In this document: in pieces, positions 40,488 through 49,945 of the stretch | How the letters are laid out: each line of letters starts with the position of its first letter | Position numbering within the stretch: position 1 is the stretch's first letter | Source: Mycobacterium conspicuum | GTDB taxonomy: Bacteria; Actinomycetota; Actinomycetes; Mycobacteriales; Mycobacteriaceae | Assembly (NCBI RefSeq): GCF_010730195.1 | Contig: NZ_AP022613.1 | Coordinates: 1,984,001 to 2,048,000, forward strand | DNA: 64,000 nt | Reading direction: 5' to 3' | Notes under the pieces: generated by a model | What the model saw: only the letters and a program-made list of their open reading frames with translations | Database searches by the model: none | What the model was told of the DNA's origin: nothing | Translations under genes and position numbers: made by a program

Positions 40488-41285
40488 TCATTTTCCCGCG
40501 CAATCGATCCACTCGCCGTGGGGGGCGACCCGCAGCACGCCGCTGATCCCGGCCTGGTCGAACGCCTCGGTGAACTCCTCGACGCCTTCGCTGAAGTGCG
40601 CCCAGCCGTCGACGTGCGCCGGGATGACCACCGCGGCGCCGAGCAGTTCGGCGGCGGCGGCCGCGCGCGCCGAGGTCAGCGTCAGCGGCCGACCGCGTTC
40701 CTTGGTCGGCACGCTCGCCGCCCCCGCGAACAGCACCGCGATGTCGACGCGACCCACGCGGTCGGCCACCTCCTTGACCGCGGCCATCGACGCGTTGTCG
40801 CCGCTGAGGTACACGGTGGGCAGATCGGGCCCGGACAGCACGAAGCCAGCCACTTCGCAGTTCACGTGACCGCTGCCGTCGCGTTGCCCGTCGGCCGGGC
40901 CGTGCACCGCCGGAACGGCTTGCACGACAAGCGATCCCGGGCCTTGATAGGACTCCCACGGCCGCAACCCCACGGCCGGCGGACCCAGCCGGCCCGCGGC
41001 ACCGGGATGGGTGAGCACCAGCGGTGCGGCCAGGGCGAACCGGCGACCGTCGTCGTCGAGGTTGTCGGGGTGCTGGTCGTGGCTGATCAGCACCGCGTCC
41101 ACCGGTCCCAGCGCGTCGGCGCTCACGGCGGGGCCTGCCGTCTTGGTCAGGTAGGCGTGCACACCGGGCGGATCGAAGGTGGGGTCCATCACGATCCGAA
41201 GCCCGGCGATGTCGACGACCGTGGTCGGACCGCCCAACACGGCGATCGCGCACTCGCGCCGCCGGGCATCCACTCGCGCGTTCAT
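40488..41285 (-). CDS. MBL-fold metallo-hydrolase
   Basis: A 265-residue metallo-beta-lactamase-fold protein starting at ATG 41285; the frame stays open far upstream but that part is antisense to the next gene. The metal site begins with ISHDQHPDNLD, an H-D-x-H-x-D form of the usual HxHxDH. VQAVPAVHGP, VYLSGDNAS and PAHVDGW supply later ligands. This UlaG/RNase-Z-like group hydrolyses esters, lactones or phosphodiesters. Divergent from the flavoprotein gene; GGACA-CC-TGTCC lies between them. Confidence 0.82.
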   Translation of the reverse strand: MNARVDARRRECAIAVLGGPTTVVDIAGLRIVMDPTFDPPGVHAYLTKTAGPAVSADALGPVDAVLISHDQHPDNLDDDGRRFALAAPLVLTHPGAAGRLGPPAVGLRPWESYQGPGSLVVQAVPAVHGPADGQRDGSGHVNCEVAGFVLSGPDLPTVYLSGDNASMAAVKEVADRVGRVDIAVLFAGAASVPTKERGRPLTLTSARAAAAAELLGAAVVIPAHVDGWAHFSEGVEEFTEAFDQAGISGVLRVAPHGEWIDCAGK

Positions 41286-41313
41286 GTCCGCCAGTATTGC
41301 TCGTTGACTTTCT

Positions 41314-41325
41314 GGACACCTGTCC
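41314..41325. promoter_or_regulatory. GGACA-CC-TGTCC inverted repeat
   Basis: A perfect 5+2+5 repeat in the 54-bp divergent space between the metallo-hydrolase (41285) and the flavoprotein (41340). Its half-site TGGACA matches those beside the TetR and WS/DGAT genes. Confidence 0.5.
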
Positions 41326-41339
41326 GAAATGATGACGCC

Positions 41340-42503
41340 GTGACCGATGTACTGGACCGAGCCCGTGGCATGCGCAAACTGGTGCGCGACGAGGCGGCGG
41401 AATCGGAGCGGCTGCGCACGCTCTCGCCGGCGATCGTGGACGAGATGTGGGCCAGCGGCCTGATGTCCGCCTTCAACCCCGCGGAGGCCGGCGGCGTCGA
41501 ACCCTCGTTCGCCGAGATGATCGAGACCTGGCTCGAAATGGCTTGGCAGGACGGCTCTTTCGGCTGGATCGGGATCGCCAACCTGCCGTCGACGTTCGCC
41601 GCCGCGAGCTATCTTCCCGAGCAGGGCTTCGCCGAGGTGTTCACGGCGCACGACAACCACGTCACCATCGGCGGCCAGTATTTTCCCAACGGCCAGGGGA
41701 CGGCGGTTGACGGCGGCTACCGACTGACCGGGGCGTGGAGTTTTGGATCCGGCACCGGCCACTCGGCGTACGTCGCGGCGGGCTTTCTGCCGATGGATGA
41801 CGGCGAGATGCGCTGGATCGCCGAGGGCATTCCCGACATGCGGGTGGCGTTCCTGCCGCGCGAGGAGGTCGTCTTCACCGACGGCTGGCATGTGCAGGGG
41901 CTCAAGGGCACCGGCTCGTATGACTACAACGTCGCCGACGTGTTCGTGCCGGAATACCGGACCATCCCGCTGTTCACCCGCGAGCCGCTGCGCGGATCCT
42001 CGCCGGCCGGGCGGATGGGTCTGATGCCGGTGACGGCCGCCGGTCACGCCGCGTTCGCGTTGGGGGTGGCCAAGAGCATGCTCGACGACGTCGAGGAGCT
42101 CGCGGCCACCAAGGTGCGGATGAGCGACATGGCGACGCTGGCCAGCCGGCAGACCTTCCAAAAGGGTCTGGCCCATCACGTCGCGGCCTGGCGGGCCGCG
42201 CGTCTGCTGGTGCTCGACGCCTTCACCACGGCCGAGGCCGCGGTGGCCGCGGGCAACGAGCTGACGCCGCGGCTGCGGGCCGACATGCGGGTGGCCGCGG
42301 TGTACGCCACCGACACGGCCCGCGAGTGCGCCGAGTGGGCCCACCTGGCGGCCGGCACCACGGCGATCCGGGAAGGCAGCCGCCTCGAGCGCGGGTTCCG
42401 CGACATCTACACCGGCACCCAGCACGCGTTCATCAGCGAGAAGGTGGCGATGGACGTCGCCCAGATCTGGCTGGGCATCATCGACGACCAGTTCGGGCTG
42501 TGA
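41340..42503 (+). CDS. Acyl-CoA-dehydrogenase-like flavoprotein (HsaA/group D monooxygenase type)
   Basis: A 387-residue protein of the acyl-CoA dehydrogenase superfamily, starting at GTG 41340. Typical segments are the helical N-terminal domain with LSPAIVDEMWASGLMSAFNP, GGVEPSFAEMIETWLEMAWQ, the beta-domain VDGGYRLTGAWSFGSG and the C-terminal AGTTAIREGSRLERGFRDIY. The usual ACAD catalytic Glu is not evident, and the style resembles HsaA-like flavin monooxygenases that need a separate reductase. None is adjacent. Likely hydroxylates or desaturates a ring or acyl substrate; inference. Confidence 0.83.
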   Translation: MTDVLDRARGMRKLVRDEAAESERLRTLSPAIVDEMWASGLMSAFNPAEAGGVEPSFAEMIETWLEMAWQDGSFGWIGIANLPSTFAAASYLPEQGFAEVFTAHDNHVTIGGQYFPNGQGTAVDGGYRLTGAWSFGSGTGHSAYVAAGFLPMDDGEMRWIAEGIPDMRVAFLPREEVVFTDGWHVQGLKGTGSYDYNVADVFVPEYRTIPLFTREPLRGSSPAGRMGLMPVTAAGHAAFALGVAKSMLDDVEELAATKVRMSDMATLASRQTFQKGLAHHVAAWRAARLLVLDAFTTAEAAVAAGNELTPRLRADMRVAAVYATDTARECAEWAHLAAGTTAIREGSRLERGFRDIYTGTQHAFISEKVAMDVAQIWLGIIDDQFGL

Positions 42504-42523
42504 GGCCGTTGGGGTTGTGAGGC

Positions 42524-44080
<1,557 letters not shown>

Positions 44081-44107
44081 GTGCCTAGTCAATCATCCCC
44101 GGGACCG

Positions 44108-45136
44108 TCAGCCTTTCGACGCCAACGACGTCAGGATTTCGCCCGCGGGCGCGTCGGCGGCATGCCGGTACCCGGTGCCGGCCCACAGGTTGATTCGCTC
44201 CGGGTCGCCGGCCGCGGCGGCGGCCTTGCGGATGGGGCTCGTCAGGAAATGGATCGCCGGATAGCCTTCGGGCGCCACCGCCGTGTAGCGGTCGGTGAAG
44301 ACGTTCGCCAGCCCCCGCGCCGGACGACCGGTGAAGGCGCGGGTGAGCAGGGTCGGCCGGCGGTGGGGATCGGCGAGCGCGGCGCGGTAGGGGGCCGACG
44401 TTCCGCTTTCCTTGCTGCGCAGCAGAACCGTGCCGACCGCGACCGCGAGGGCGCCGGCGCCGAGGGCGGCGGCGACGTCGTCGGGGGTGCCGATCCCGCC
44501 GGCGCCGATCATCGGCAGGGAGGTGGCCGCGCCGATCTCCCGCAGCAGCTGGGGCAGGGGGATTTCGGCAGGCAACCGATCGGGGGTCAGGATGCCGGAG
44601 TGACCGCCGGCGGCCGCGGCCTGCACCACCAGCACGTCGACGTCCTGCTCCGCGGCCAGGCGTGCCTCGGCGGCCGACGTGACGGTCTGGCCGACCACGC
44701 TGCCGACGTTCTTCAGCGCGCCGATCACCTTCGGCTCGGGGATCCCGAAGGTGAAGGTGACCACCGGGACCGGGTCGGCCAGCAGCAGCTCGACCTTCTG
44801 CTGCCAGTAGTCGTCGTTCTCGGTGACGGGGACCTTGGCCAGGTCGACCTCGTAGCGGTCGGCCTCCGGCCGCATCTGGTCGCGGTAGGTGTCGTAGGCG
44901 TCCGGATCGACGGGCACCGGGTTCGGGGCGAACAGGTTGACCCCGAAAGGCACGCCCGCGGAACGCAGTTCGGCCATCTGGTCGGCCAGGGCGTCGGGCG
45001 TCTTGTAGCCGCCGCCCAGGAAGCCGAAGCTGCCGGCGCGTGCGGCGGCCACCACCAGCTCGGGTGTGCTGGGGCCACCCGCCATGGGCGCCGCCAGCAC
45101 GGGGTTCGTCACTCCCAGGTCGGTCAGTGGGCTCAT
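44108..45136 (-). CDS. Nitronate monooxygenase-family flavoprotein
   Basis: A 342-residue TIM-barrel FMN protein of the 2-nitropropane dioxygenase/FabK group. Features are PVLAAPMAGGPSTPELVVAA at the N-terminus, QAAAAGGHSG (FMN/catalytic His region) near residue 170, IGAGGIGTPDDVAAALGAGA for phosphate binding and VGTVLLRSKES. It oxidises nitronates or reduces enoyl substrates. It ends 16 bp before the FadD start on the same strand. A long inverted repeat lies 17 bp upstream of its start. Confidence 0.87.
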   Translation of the reverse strand: MSPLTDLGVTNPVLAAPMAGGPSTPELVVAAARAGSFGFLGGGYKTPDALADQMAELRSAGVPFGVNLFAPNPVPVDPDAYDTYRDQMRPEADRYEVDLAKVPVTENDDYWQQKVELLLADPVPVVTFTFGIPEPKVIGALKNVGSVVGQTVTSAAEARLAAEQDVDVLVVQAAAAGGHSGILTPDRLPAEIPLPQLLREIGAATSLPMIGAGGIGTPDDVAAALGAGALAVAVGTVLLRSKESGTSAPYRAALADPHRRPTLLTRAFTGRPARGLANVFTDRYTAVAPEGYPAIHFLTSPIRKAAAAAGDPERINLWAGTGYRHAADAPAGEILTSLASKG

Positions 45137-45152
45137 GCGTGCGCGTGCCTCC

Positions 45153-45212
45153 GTCGAGTCTGCGGTGAGAGCGGAATTTCGCTCAATTATTCGCTCTCAC
45201 CGCAGTCTCGAC
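45153..45212. repeat. Long inverted repeat, 21-bp arms
   Basis: Arms at 45153-45173 and 45192-45212 are reverse complements with one mismatch around an 18-nt loop; the core CTGCGGTGAGAGCG pairs perfectly. It occupies most of the 109-bp gap between the divergent nitronate monooxygenase and SDR genes. It could be a small dispersed element, a dual operator or a strong RNA hairpin. Confidence 0.8.
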
Positions 45213-45245
45213 GCCGCCGTGGGCAGGCAAGTGCCGTATGCCACC

Positions 45246-46043
45246 ATGACTGCCATGGTCAACGCCGATCGCGCCCGCTCCCGCACCTTCGTCGTCACCG
45301 GGGCGGCGTCCGGTATCGGCCTGGCCACCGCGCAGCGCCTGTTGGCCGAGGGTGGCACCGTCGTCGGCGCCGACCGTGCCGCCGCGCCCGAGCTGGGCCC
45401 AAATTTTCATTTCGTGACCGCCGACGTCACCGACGAGGCGGCGATCGCCGCGGTATTCGCCGCCGTGCCCGGGCGCCTCGACGGTGTCTTCCACGCCGCC
45501 GGCGTGGCCGGTGGCGGCCCCGTCCATCTGCTCGACCGCTCTGAATGGGACCGGGTGATCGGCATCAACCTCACCGGCACGTTCCTGGTGGTCAAGGCGG
45601 CCCTGGCCAAGATGATCGAGCAGGACCGCGTCGACGGTGAGCGGGGCTCGATCGTGACCGTCGCGAGCATCGAGGGCCTGGAAGGCACGGCGGGCGGCAG
45701 CTCGTACAACGCCGCCAAGGGTGGTGTGGTGCTGCTGACCAAGAACATCGCGCTCGACTACGGGCCGAGCGGCATCCGCGCCAACGCCATCTGCCCCGGA
45801 TTCATCGAAACACCAATGGCGCAAGACGTTTTCGGGCTGCCGGGAATGGAGGGCCCGCTGGCCTCCATCACCGAGGAGCACGCCCTGCAACGGCTCGGCC
45901 GGCCCGAGGAAGTCGCGGCGGTGGCGGCCTTCCTGTTGTCCACCGACGCGTCGTTCGTCAGCGGTCAGGCGATCGCCGTCGACGGCGGCTACACCGCCGG
46001 TCGCGATCACGGTGTCGTCAAACTCTTCGGCTTTCCGCAATGA
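45246..46043 (+). CDS. SDR-family oxidoreductase
   Basis: A 265-residue classical SDR. TGAASGIG (about residues 17-24) binds NAD(P); catalytic Ser lies in VTVASIEGLEG, and Tyr/Lys in YNAAK. The C-terminus has the usual RLGRPEEVAAVAAFLLSTDASF and GQAIAVDGGYT. ATG 45246 or ATG 45255 could be the start; the latter removes three residues. Substrate unknown. A catalase-like gene follows 17 bp downstream. Confidence 0.9.
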   Translation: MTAMVNADRARSRTFVVTGAASGIGLATAQRLLAEGGTVVGADRAAAPELGPNFHFVTADVTDEAAIAAVFAAVPGRLDGVFHAAGVAGGGPVHLLDRSEWDRVIGINLTGTFLVVKAALAKMIEQDRVDGERGSIVTVASIEGLEGTAGGSSYNAAKGGVVLLTKNIALDYGPSGIRANAICPGFIETPMAQDVFGLPGMEGPLASITEEHALQRLGRPEEVAAVAAFLLSTDASFVSGQAIAVDGGYTAGRDHGVVKLFGFPQ

Positions 46044-46060
46044 CCTTCTAGGATTCGCGA

Positions 46061-46996
46061 ATGGCTGTGACTCCCGACGACGCGATCAAGGCAATCCGAG
46101 GTAGCGGCGGCGCACAGCCGGGCTATCGCGCGCTGCATGCAAAAGGCACCCTGTATCACGGCAGGTTCACCGCGAGCCCCGAGGCGGCCACGCTTTCGCG
46201 CGCCAAGCATCTGGATGGCTCGTCGGTGCCGGCGCTGTTTCGCTTCTCCAACGGGGCGGGCAACCCCAAGCAGCCCGACAACGTGCCCGGGGTGCGGGGG
46301 CTGGCGGTGAAGTTGACCCTGCCCGACGGGTCGACGACGGACGTGTCGACGCAGACGGCCAGGCTGTTCGTCTCCAGCACGCCGGACGGATTCATCGACC
46401 TGCTCAAGGCGATGCGGCCCGGCCCGGCCATGCCGCTGCGCATGGCCGCCTACGCTGCGACGCATCCGAAGCTGCTGGGCGCGCTGCCCGTTCTGCGCGA
46501 TGCCAACCGGGTCCCGGCGAGCTACGCCACCGTCGAATATCACGGGCTGCACGCGTTCCGCTGGGTCGCCGCCGACGGCAGCGCCCGCTTCGTCCGCTAT
46601 CACCTGCACCCGGTCGCGGGGGAGGACTTCCTGTCGGGCGGTGCCGCCAAGGGCCGAGACCCGGACTTTCTGCACCACGAGCTGAACACCCGCCTGGCCG
46701 GCGGGCCGGTGCGGTTCGACTTCCGCGTCCAGATCGCCGGGCCGAACGACTCGACGGTCGACCCGTCGGCGCCCTGGCGCAGCACCGAGACGGTCACCGT
46801 CGGCAACTTCGAGATCACCGGCATCGACACTGAACGCGAGCACGACGGCGACATCGTGGTGTTCGACCCGATGCGGGTGACCGACGGCATCGAACCGTCC
46901 GACGACAAGGTGCTGCACTTCCGCACGTTCGCGTATTCGGCGTCGGTGAAGCTGCGTTCCGGTGTGGATCGCGGCGCCGAAGCGCCGCCGGCCTGA
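46061..46996 (+). CDS. Catalase-related peroxidase
   Basis: A 311-residue protein with the catalase fold but only the core, as in mini-catalase peroxidases (SrpA-like; ordinary catalases have ~480-700). It has the distal His region ALHAKGTLYHGRFTASPEA, RFSNGAGNPKQPDNVPGVRG, and the proximal heme-ligand segment FRTFAYSASVKLR with Tyr preceded by Arg three residues earlier. It would reduce organic peroxides in the cytoplasm. Co-directional with the SDR upstream. Confidence 0.87.
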   Translation: MAVTPDDAIKAIRGSGGAQPGYRALHAKGTLYHGRFTASPEAATLSRAKHLDGSSVPALFRFSNGAGNPKQPDNVPGVRGLAVKLTLPDGSTTDVSTQTARLFVSSTPDGFIDLLKAMRPGPAMPLRMAAYAATHPKLLGALPVLRDANRVPASYATVEYHGLHAFRWVAADGSARFVRYHLHPVAGEDFLSGGAAKGRDPDFLHHELNTRLAGGPVRFDFRVQIAGPNDSTVDPSAPWRSTETVTVGNFEITGIDTEREHDGDIVVFDPMRVTDGIEPSDDKVLHFRTFAYSASVKLRSGVDRGAEAPPA

Positions 46997-47012
46997 CCAG
47001 AGCCGCCGCGAG

Positions 47013-48101
47013 TCAGCTCAGGGTGGCGGCGGCGGCTGCCTCGATGACGTCCGTCGCCTCGCCGCGCTTGCGCCACGCCTTGAGCTGTCGCATCGCCCCG
47101 TTGCCCTGCGCCGTGACGCGGTCGAGTTCGGCGACCACCCGGTCGTGCTCGCCCAGCGCGTCCAACGCCGGACGCACCCGTCGCACCAGGGCGCCCAGCT
47201 GCTCCCGCGTCGGCACCGCCCCGCGACCGTCGACCAAATCCAATGTGCGCCCGGACAATCCGTCATGGGCGGCCTTCCAGTACGCTGCACGCAGCGCGGC
47301 GGGTGGCAGCCGGTCGACGCCGGCGCCCCGCTCGTCGAGCGCCGTCATCACCGCGGCCCGGATCAGCGTGGCGAGCAACACCGTTTCGGCGACCGTCGCC
47401 GGCACATCGGCCACCCGTACCTCGACGGTCGGCAAGCTCGCCGACGGGCGCACGTCCCAATAGATCATGTCCGGGTCCAGGATCACCCCGGTGCCGACCA
47501 GCATCCGCACCGTGCGGTCGTACTCTTCGGGCGTGGTGAAGAACGGTGGCGGCCCCGCGGCCGGCCAGCGTCGCCACAGCACGCTGCGCCAGCTCGCATA
47601 GCCACTGTTGGCGTTGCGGTAGATCGCTGAATTCGCAGACAGCGCAAGCAAACTCGGTAACCACGGCCGCAACCAGTTGCTGGCCTGGATGGCGGCGGCG
47701 CGGTCGGGCACCTGCACGTGCACGTGGCATCCGCAGATGCCTTGCTCGTGCGCGATCATCCCGAACTGCTCGCCGATGCGCCGATACCGGTCGGTGTCGG
47801 TGACCGGGAACTGGTGCGGCGTGACCGGTGGAAGCCCGAGGGCGAGCAACCGAACGCCGGCGGTCTCGGCGGCTTGCGCGGCGCCGCGCCGCAGCCTGCG
47901 GAGTTCCCCGGTGAGCTCGGCACTGGTCGCGGCCACGCTCGAGGTGGTTTCAACCTGACAACTGCTGAGTTCCAATTGCAGTGTGATGCCGTGGGTTTCG
48001 GCCTGCGCCGCCACCTCGGCGTTGCATGGAGCGGGTTCGTTGGTCTGCGGGTCGAGGAGGAGGAACTCCTCTTCCACACCGACGGTCGGAGGATCGCTCA
48101 C
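47013..48101 (-). CDS. Carboxylate-amine ligase, YbdK/GCS2 family (Rv0433-like)
   Basis: A 362-residue ATP-dependent ligase of the glutamate-cysteine-ligase 2 family. GTG 48101 (VSDPPTVGVEEEFLLLD) is chosen because it places the conserved GVEEEFLL at the N-terminus; an ATG further up overlaps the STAS gene. Other blocks are ELSSCQVETTSS, ICGCHVHVQVPD, SGYASWRSVLWRRWP and IYWDVRPSASLPTVEVRV. The family joins Glu to an amine; the true substrate in mycobacteria, which use mycothiol, is not known. It starts 16 bp after the STAS gene and is co-transcribed with it. Confidence 0.88.
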   Translation of the reverse strand: MSDPPTVGVEEEFLLLDPQTNEPAPCNAEVAAQAETHGITLQLELSSCQVETTSSVAATSAELTGELRRLRRGAAQAAETAGVRLLALGLPPVTPHQFPVTDTDRYRRIGEQFGMIAHEQGICGCHVHVQVPDRAAAIQASNWLRPWLPSLLALSANSAIYRNANSGYASWRSVLWRRWPAAGPPPFFTTPEEYDRTVRMLVGTGVILDPDMIYWDVRPSASLPTVEVRVADVPATVAETVLLATLIRAAVMTALDERGAGVDRLPPAALRAAYWKAAHDGLSGRTLDLVDGRGAVPTREQLGALVRRVRPALDALGEHDRVVAELDRVTAQGNGAMRQLKAWRKRGEATDVIEAAAAATLS

Positions 48102-48117
48102 GCGACCCCCGGTTTCG

Positions 48118-48540
48118 TCACGCGGCGAGGGCGGCGTCCACGGTCGGGTACATCGGAAGCATCGGGGTGAGCCCACACGCTTTCACGACGCGCGCGACCA
48201 TCGGGTCGTGGCTTACCAGACGCAGTTCGACGCCGCGCCCGCGGCAACGTTCCGCCTCCTCGGCCAGTGCGGCGAACGCGCAGCAGCCCATGAAGTCAAG
48301 GCCGGAGACGTCGATGACGAGCGGTCCGGGCGCGGCAACGCCGGCGGCCGCCTCGTCGAGCAGTCGGCGCCACGCGTGCTCGTTGCAGGCGTCGACCTCG
48401 CCGCCGGCGTAAACGATGACGGACGGGCCGTTGCGATCGGTGGTGGCCCGCAGCGTGCTGTTGGGGTCACCGAGCTCGTAGACCAGCCGCGTGCTGAGCA
48501 TGAGAGGGGACGAAAACGGTTCGGCTGTGGCTAAGCGCAT
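48118..48540 (-). CDS. STAS-domain protein with non-canonical phosphosite
   Basis: A 140-residue anti-sigma-factor-antagonist-like protein; ATG 48540 follows AGGGAG. The STAS domain spans ~35-135 with VIVYAGGEVDACNEHAWRRL, then PLVIDVSGLDFMGCCAFAAL. Where true SpoIIAA-type proteins have D-S-S-G with a phosphorylated Ser, this one has G-C-C-A, so it cannot be switched by a serine kinase in the usual way. It may sense redox through the Cys pair (inference). Pairs with the downstream ligase in one operon. Confidence 0.82.
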   Translation of the reverse strand: MRLATAEPFSSPLMLSTRLVYELGDPNSTLRATTDRNGPSVIVYAGGEVDACNEHAWRRLLDEAAAGVAAPGPLVIDVSGLDFMGCCAFAALAEEAERCRGRGVELRLVSHDPMVARVVKACGLTPMLPMYPTVDAALAA

Positions 48541-48596
48541 GGTGGACTCCCTAATCAACCGGCGTGTTCGATGCCGGGATGGATGCCCGTCCTGTT

Positions 48597-48662
48597 GTCT
48601 AAAGACAGACTTTCCGCAAACTGCGGAATCTCATTTCTATAACAAGACAGGGCGGTCTGTCT
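48597..48662. promoter_or_regulatory. Cluster of inverted repeats upstream of a TetR gene
   Basis: Three repeats lie in the gap before the TetR start: GTCT-AA-AGAC (48597-48606), TTCCGCA-AAC-TGCGGAA (48612-48628, perfect) and AGACAG-N6-CTGTCT (48645-48662, perfect). AGACAG is also found at 48603. They sit between the divergent STAS and TetR genes, so dual control is possible. Confidence 0.6.
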
Positions 48663-48697
48663 ATATATCGCGTCCTATGAGTATCGTGAGGATCGCT

Positions 48698-49291
48698 ATG
48701 ACTAGCGTCGACGCCATCGCGACGCCCGCGATGCCGCCTCGCGAGCGAATCCTGACTGCCGCATACGACCTGTTCAGCAGGCGTGGGATCCGCGCGGTCG
48801 GCACCGACGAGGTGATCGAGCGGGCGGGGGTGGCCAAGGCCACCCTGTACCGCCATTTCGCGACGAAGAACGACTTGGTGCTGGCCGTGCTGCAGCGCCA
48901 CGAGCAACTCTGGACGCGTGGGCTCGTCGAGGCCCAGTCACACCTGCGCGGCAACACCCCCGAGGAGCGCTTGCTGGCGATCTTCGACGTCTTACACGAC
49001 TGGTTTCAAAGCCGCGACGGTTTCGAGGGCTGCTCGTTCATCAACGTGTTGTTCGAGTTGGGAGCCGATCATCCGGCCGGGCAGGCCAGCATCGGGCACA
49101 TCGACAACGTCCGCAACATCGTGCGCCAGCGCGCGGAGGAAGCCGGGCTGCACGACGTCGAAGGCTTCGCCTCGTCCTGGCACATCCTGATGAAGGGCGC
49201 CATCGTACTGGCGGCGGTGGGCGATTTGGACGCGGCCCTGCGCGCCCAAAAGATGGCCAGGGCGCTGATCGATCAGCACCGACCCGCGTAG
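48698..49291 (+). CDS. TetR-family transcriptional regulator
   Basis: A 197-residue TetR protein. ATG 48698 is preferred because GAGGA lies 5 nt upstream; ATG 48677 has no such site. The HTH is residues ~15-62 (RILTAAYDLFSRRGIRAVGT; recognition AKATLYRHFATKNDL). The C-terminal domain (FEGCSFINVLFELGADHP) resembles the YcdC/TetR_C_13 group. Probably binds the repeats at 48597-48662. Convergent with the DedA gene, separated by zero bases. Confidence 0.88.
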   Translation: MTSVDAIATPAMPPRERILTAAYDLFSRRGIRAVGTDEVIERAGVAKATLYRHFATKNDLVLAVLQRHEQLWTRGLVEAQSHLRGNTPEERLLAIFDVLHDWFQSRDGFEGCSFINVLFELGADHPAGQASIGHIDNVRNIVRQRAEEAGLHDVEGFASSWHILMKGAIVLAAVGDLDAALRAQKMARALIDQHRPA

Positions 49292-49945
49292 CTACGCCGC
49301 GTCGGCGGCCTTGCGGTTGTGCTCGGCCTCGAGCTCGGCGATCGCGCGGGATGTGCGTTCCCGCAACAGGATCGCGGCCGTGGCACCGACCACGACGGCG
49401 ATGACGAGCGCGATCCAGGAGAACCGTTCCATCCAGCGTTCGGCGGCGATTCCGGCGAAGTAGACCAGGGCCGTGGTGCCGCCCGCCCAGCAGATCCCCC
49501 CGGACACGTTGGCGGCCAGGAACCGCCTGTAGGGCATCTTCAGGGCGCCGGCCAGCGGTCCGGCAAAGATCCGCAGCAGCGCGATGAAGCGACCGAAGAA
49601 CACCGCGCGAACACCCCACCGGTTGAACAGGCGCTCGGCCAGCGCGACGTGTCCGGGGCCGAAGTGTTTCGGGAACCGTTGGCCGAGCCGGTCGAAGAGC
49701 GGCATGCCGAACCGGCGACCGATCGTGTAGCCGATCGAGTCGCCGATCACCGCGCCGATCACGGCGGCCACTCCGACGCCGATCGGGTTGACGGCCAGGT
49801 CGTGGTGCGACGACATCAGCGCCGCGCTGACCAGCACGATCTCCCCGGGAAGGGGAACGCCGAGGCTTTCGATGCCCACCACGCCGCCGACCACGAGGTA
49901 GACGGCCAGGGGCGGGATGGACTGCAGCAGGGCCTCGATATTCAT
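49292..49945 (-). CDS. DedA-family membrane protein
   Basis: A 217-residue polytopic protein of the DedA/SNARE-associated (VTT) family, recently linked to lipid flipping and envelope homeostasis. Key features are GVPLPGEIVLVSAA with the conserved acidic residue, GAVIGDSIGYTIGRRFG and the FGRFIALLRIFAGPLAGALKM block with the essential Arg residues. About five membrane segments. ATG 49945 overlaps the stop of the SGNH hydrolase (ATGA), so the two are co-translated. Confidence 0.92.
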   Translation of the reverse strand: MNIEALLQSIPPLAVYLVVGGVVGIESLGVPLPGEIVLVSAALMSSHHDLAVNPIGVGVAAVIGAVIGDSIGYTIGRRFGMPLFDRLGQRFPKHFGPGHVALAERLFNRWGVRAVFFGRFIALLRIFAGPLAGALKMPYRRFLAANVSGGICWAGGTTALVYFAGIAAERWMERFSWIALVIAVVVGATAAILLRERTSRAIAELEAEHNRKAADAA

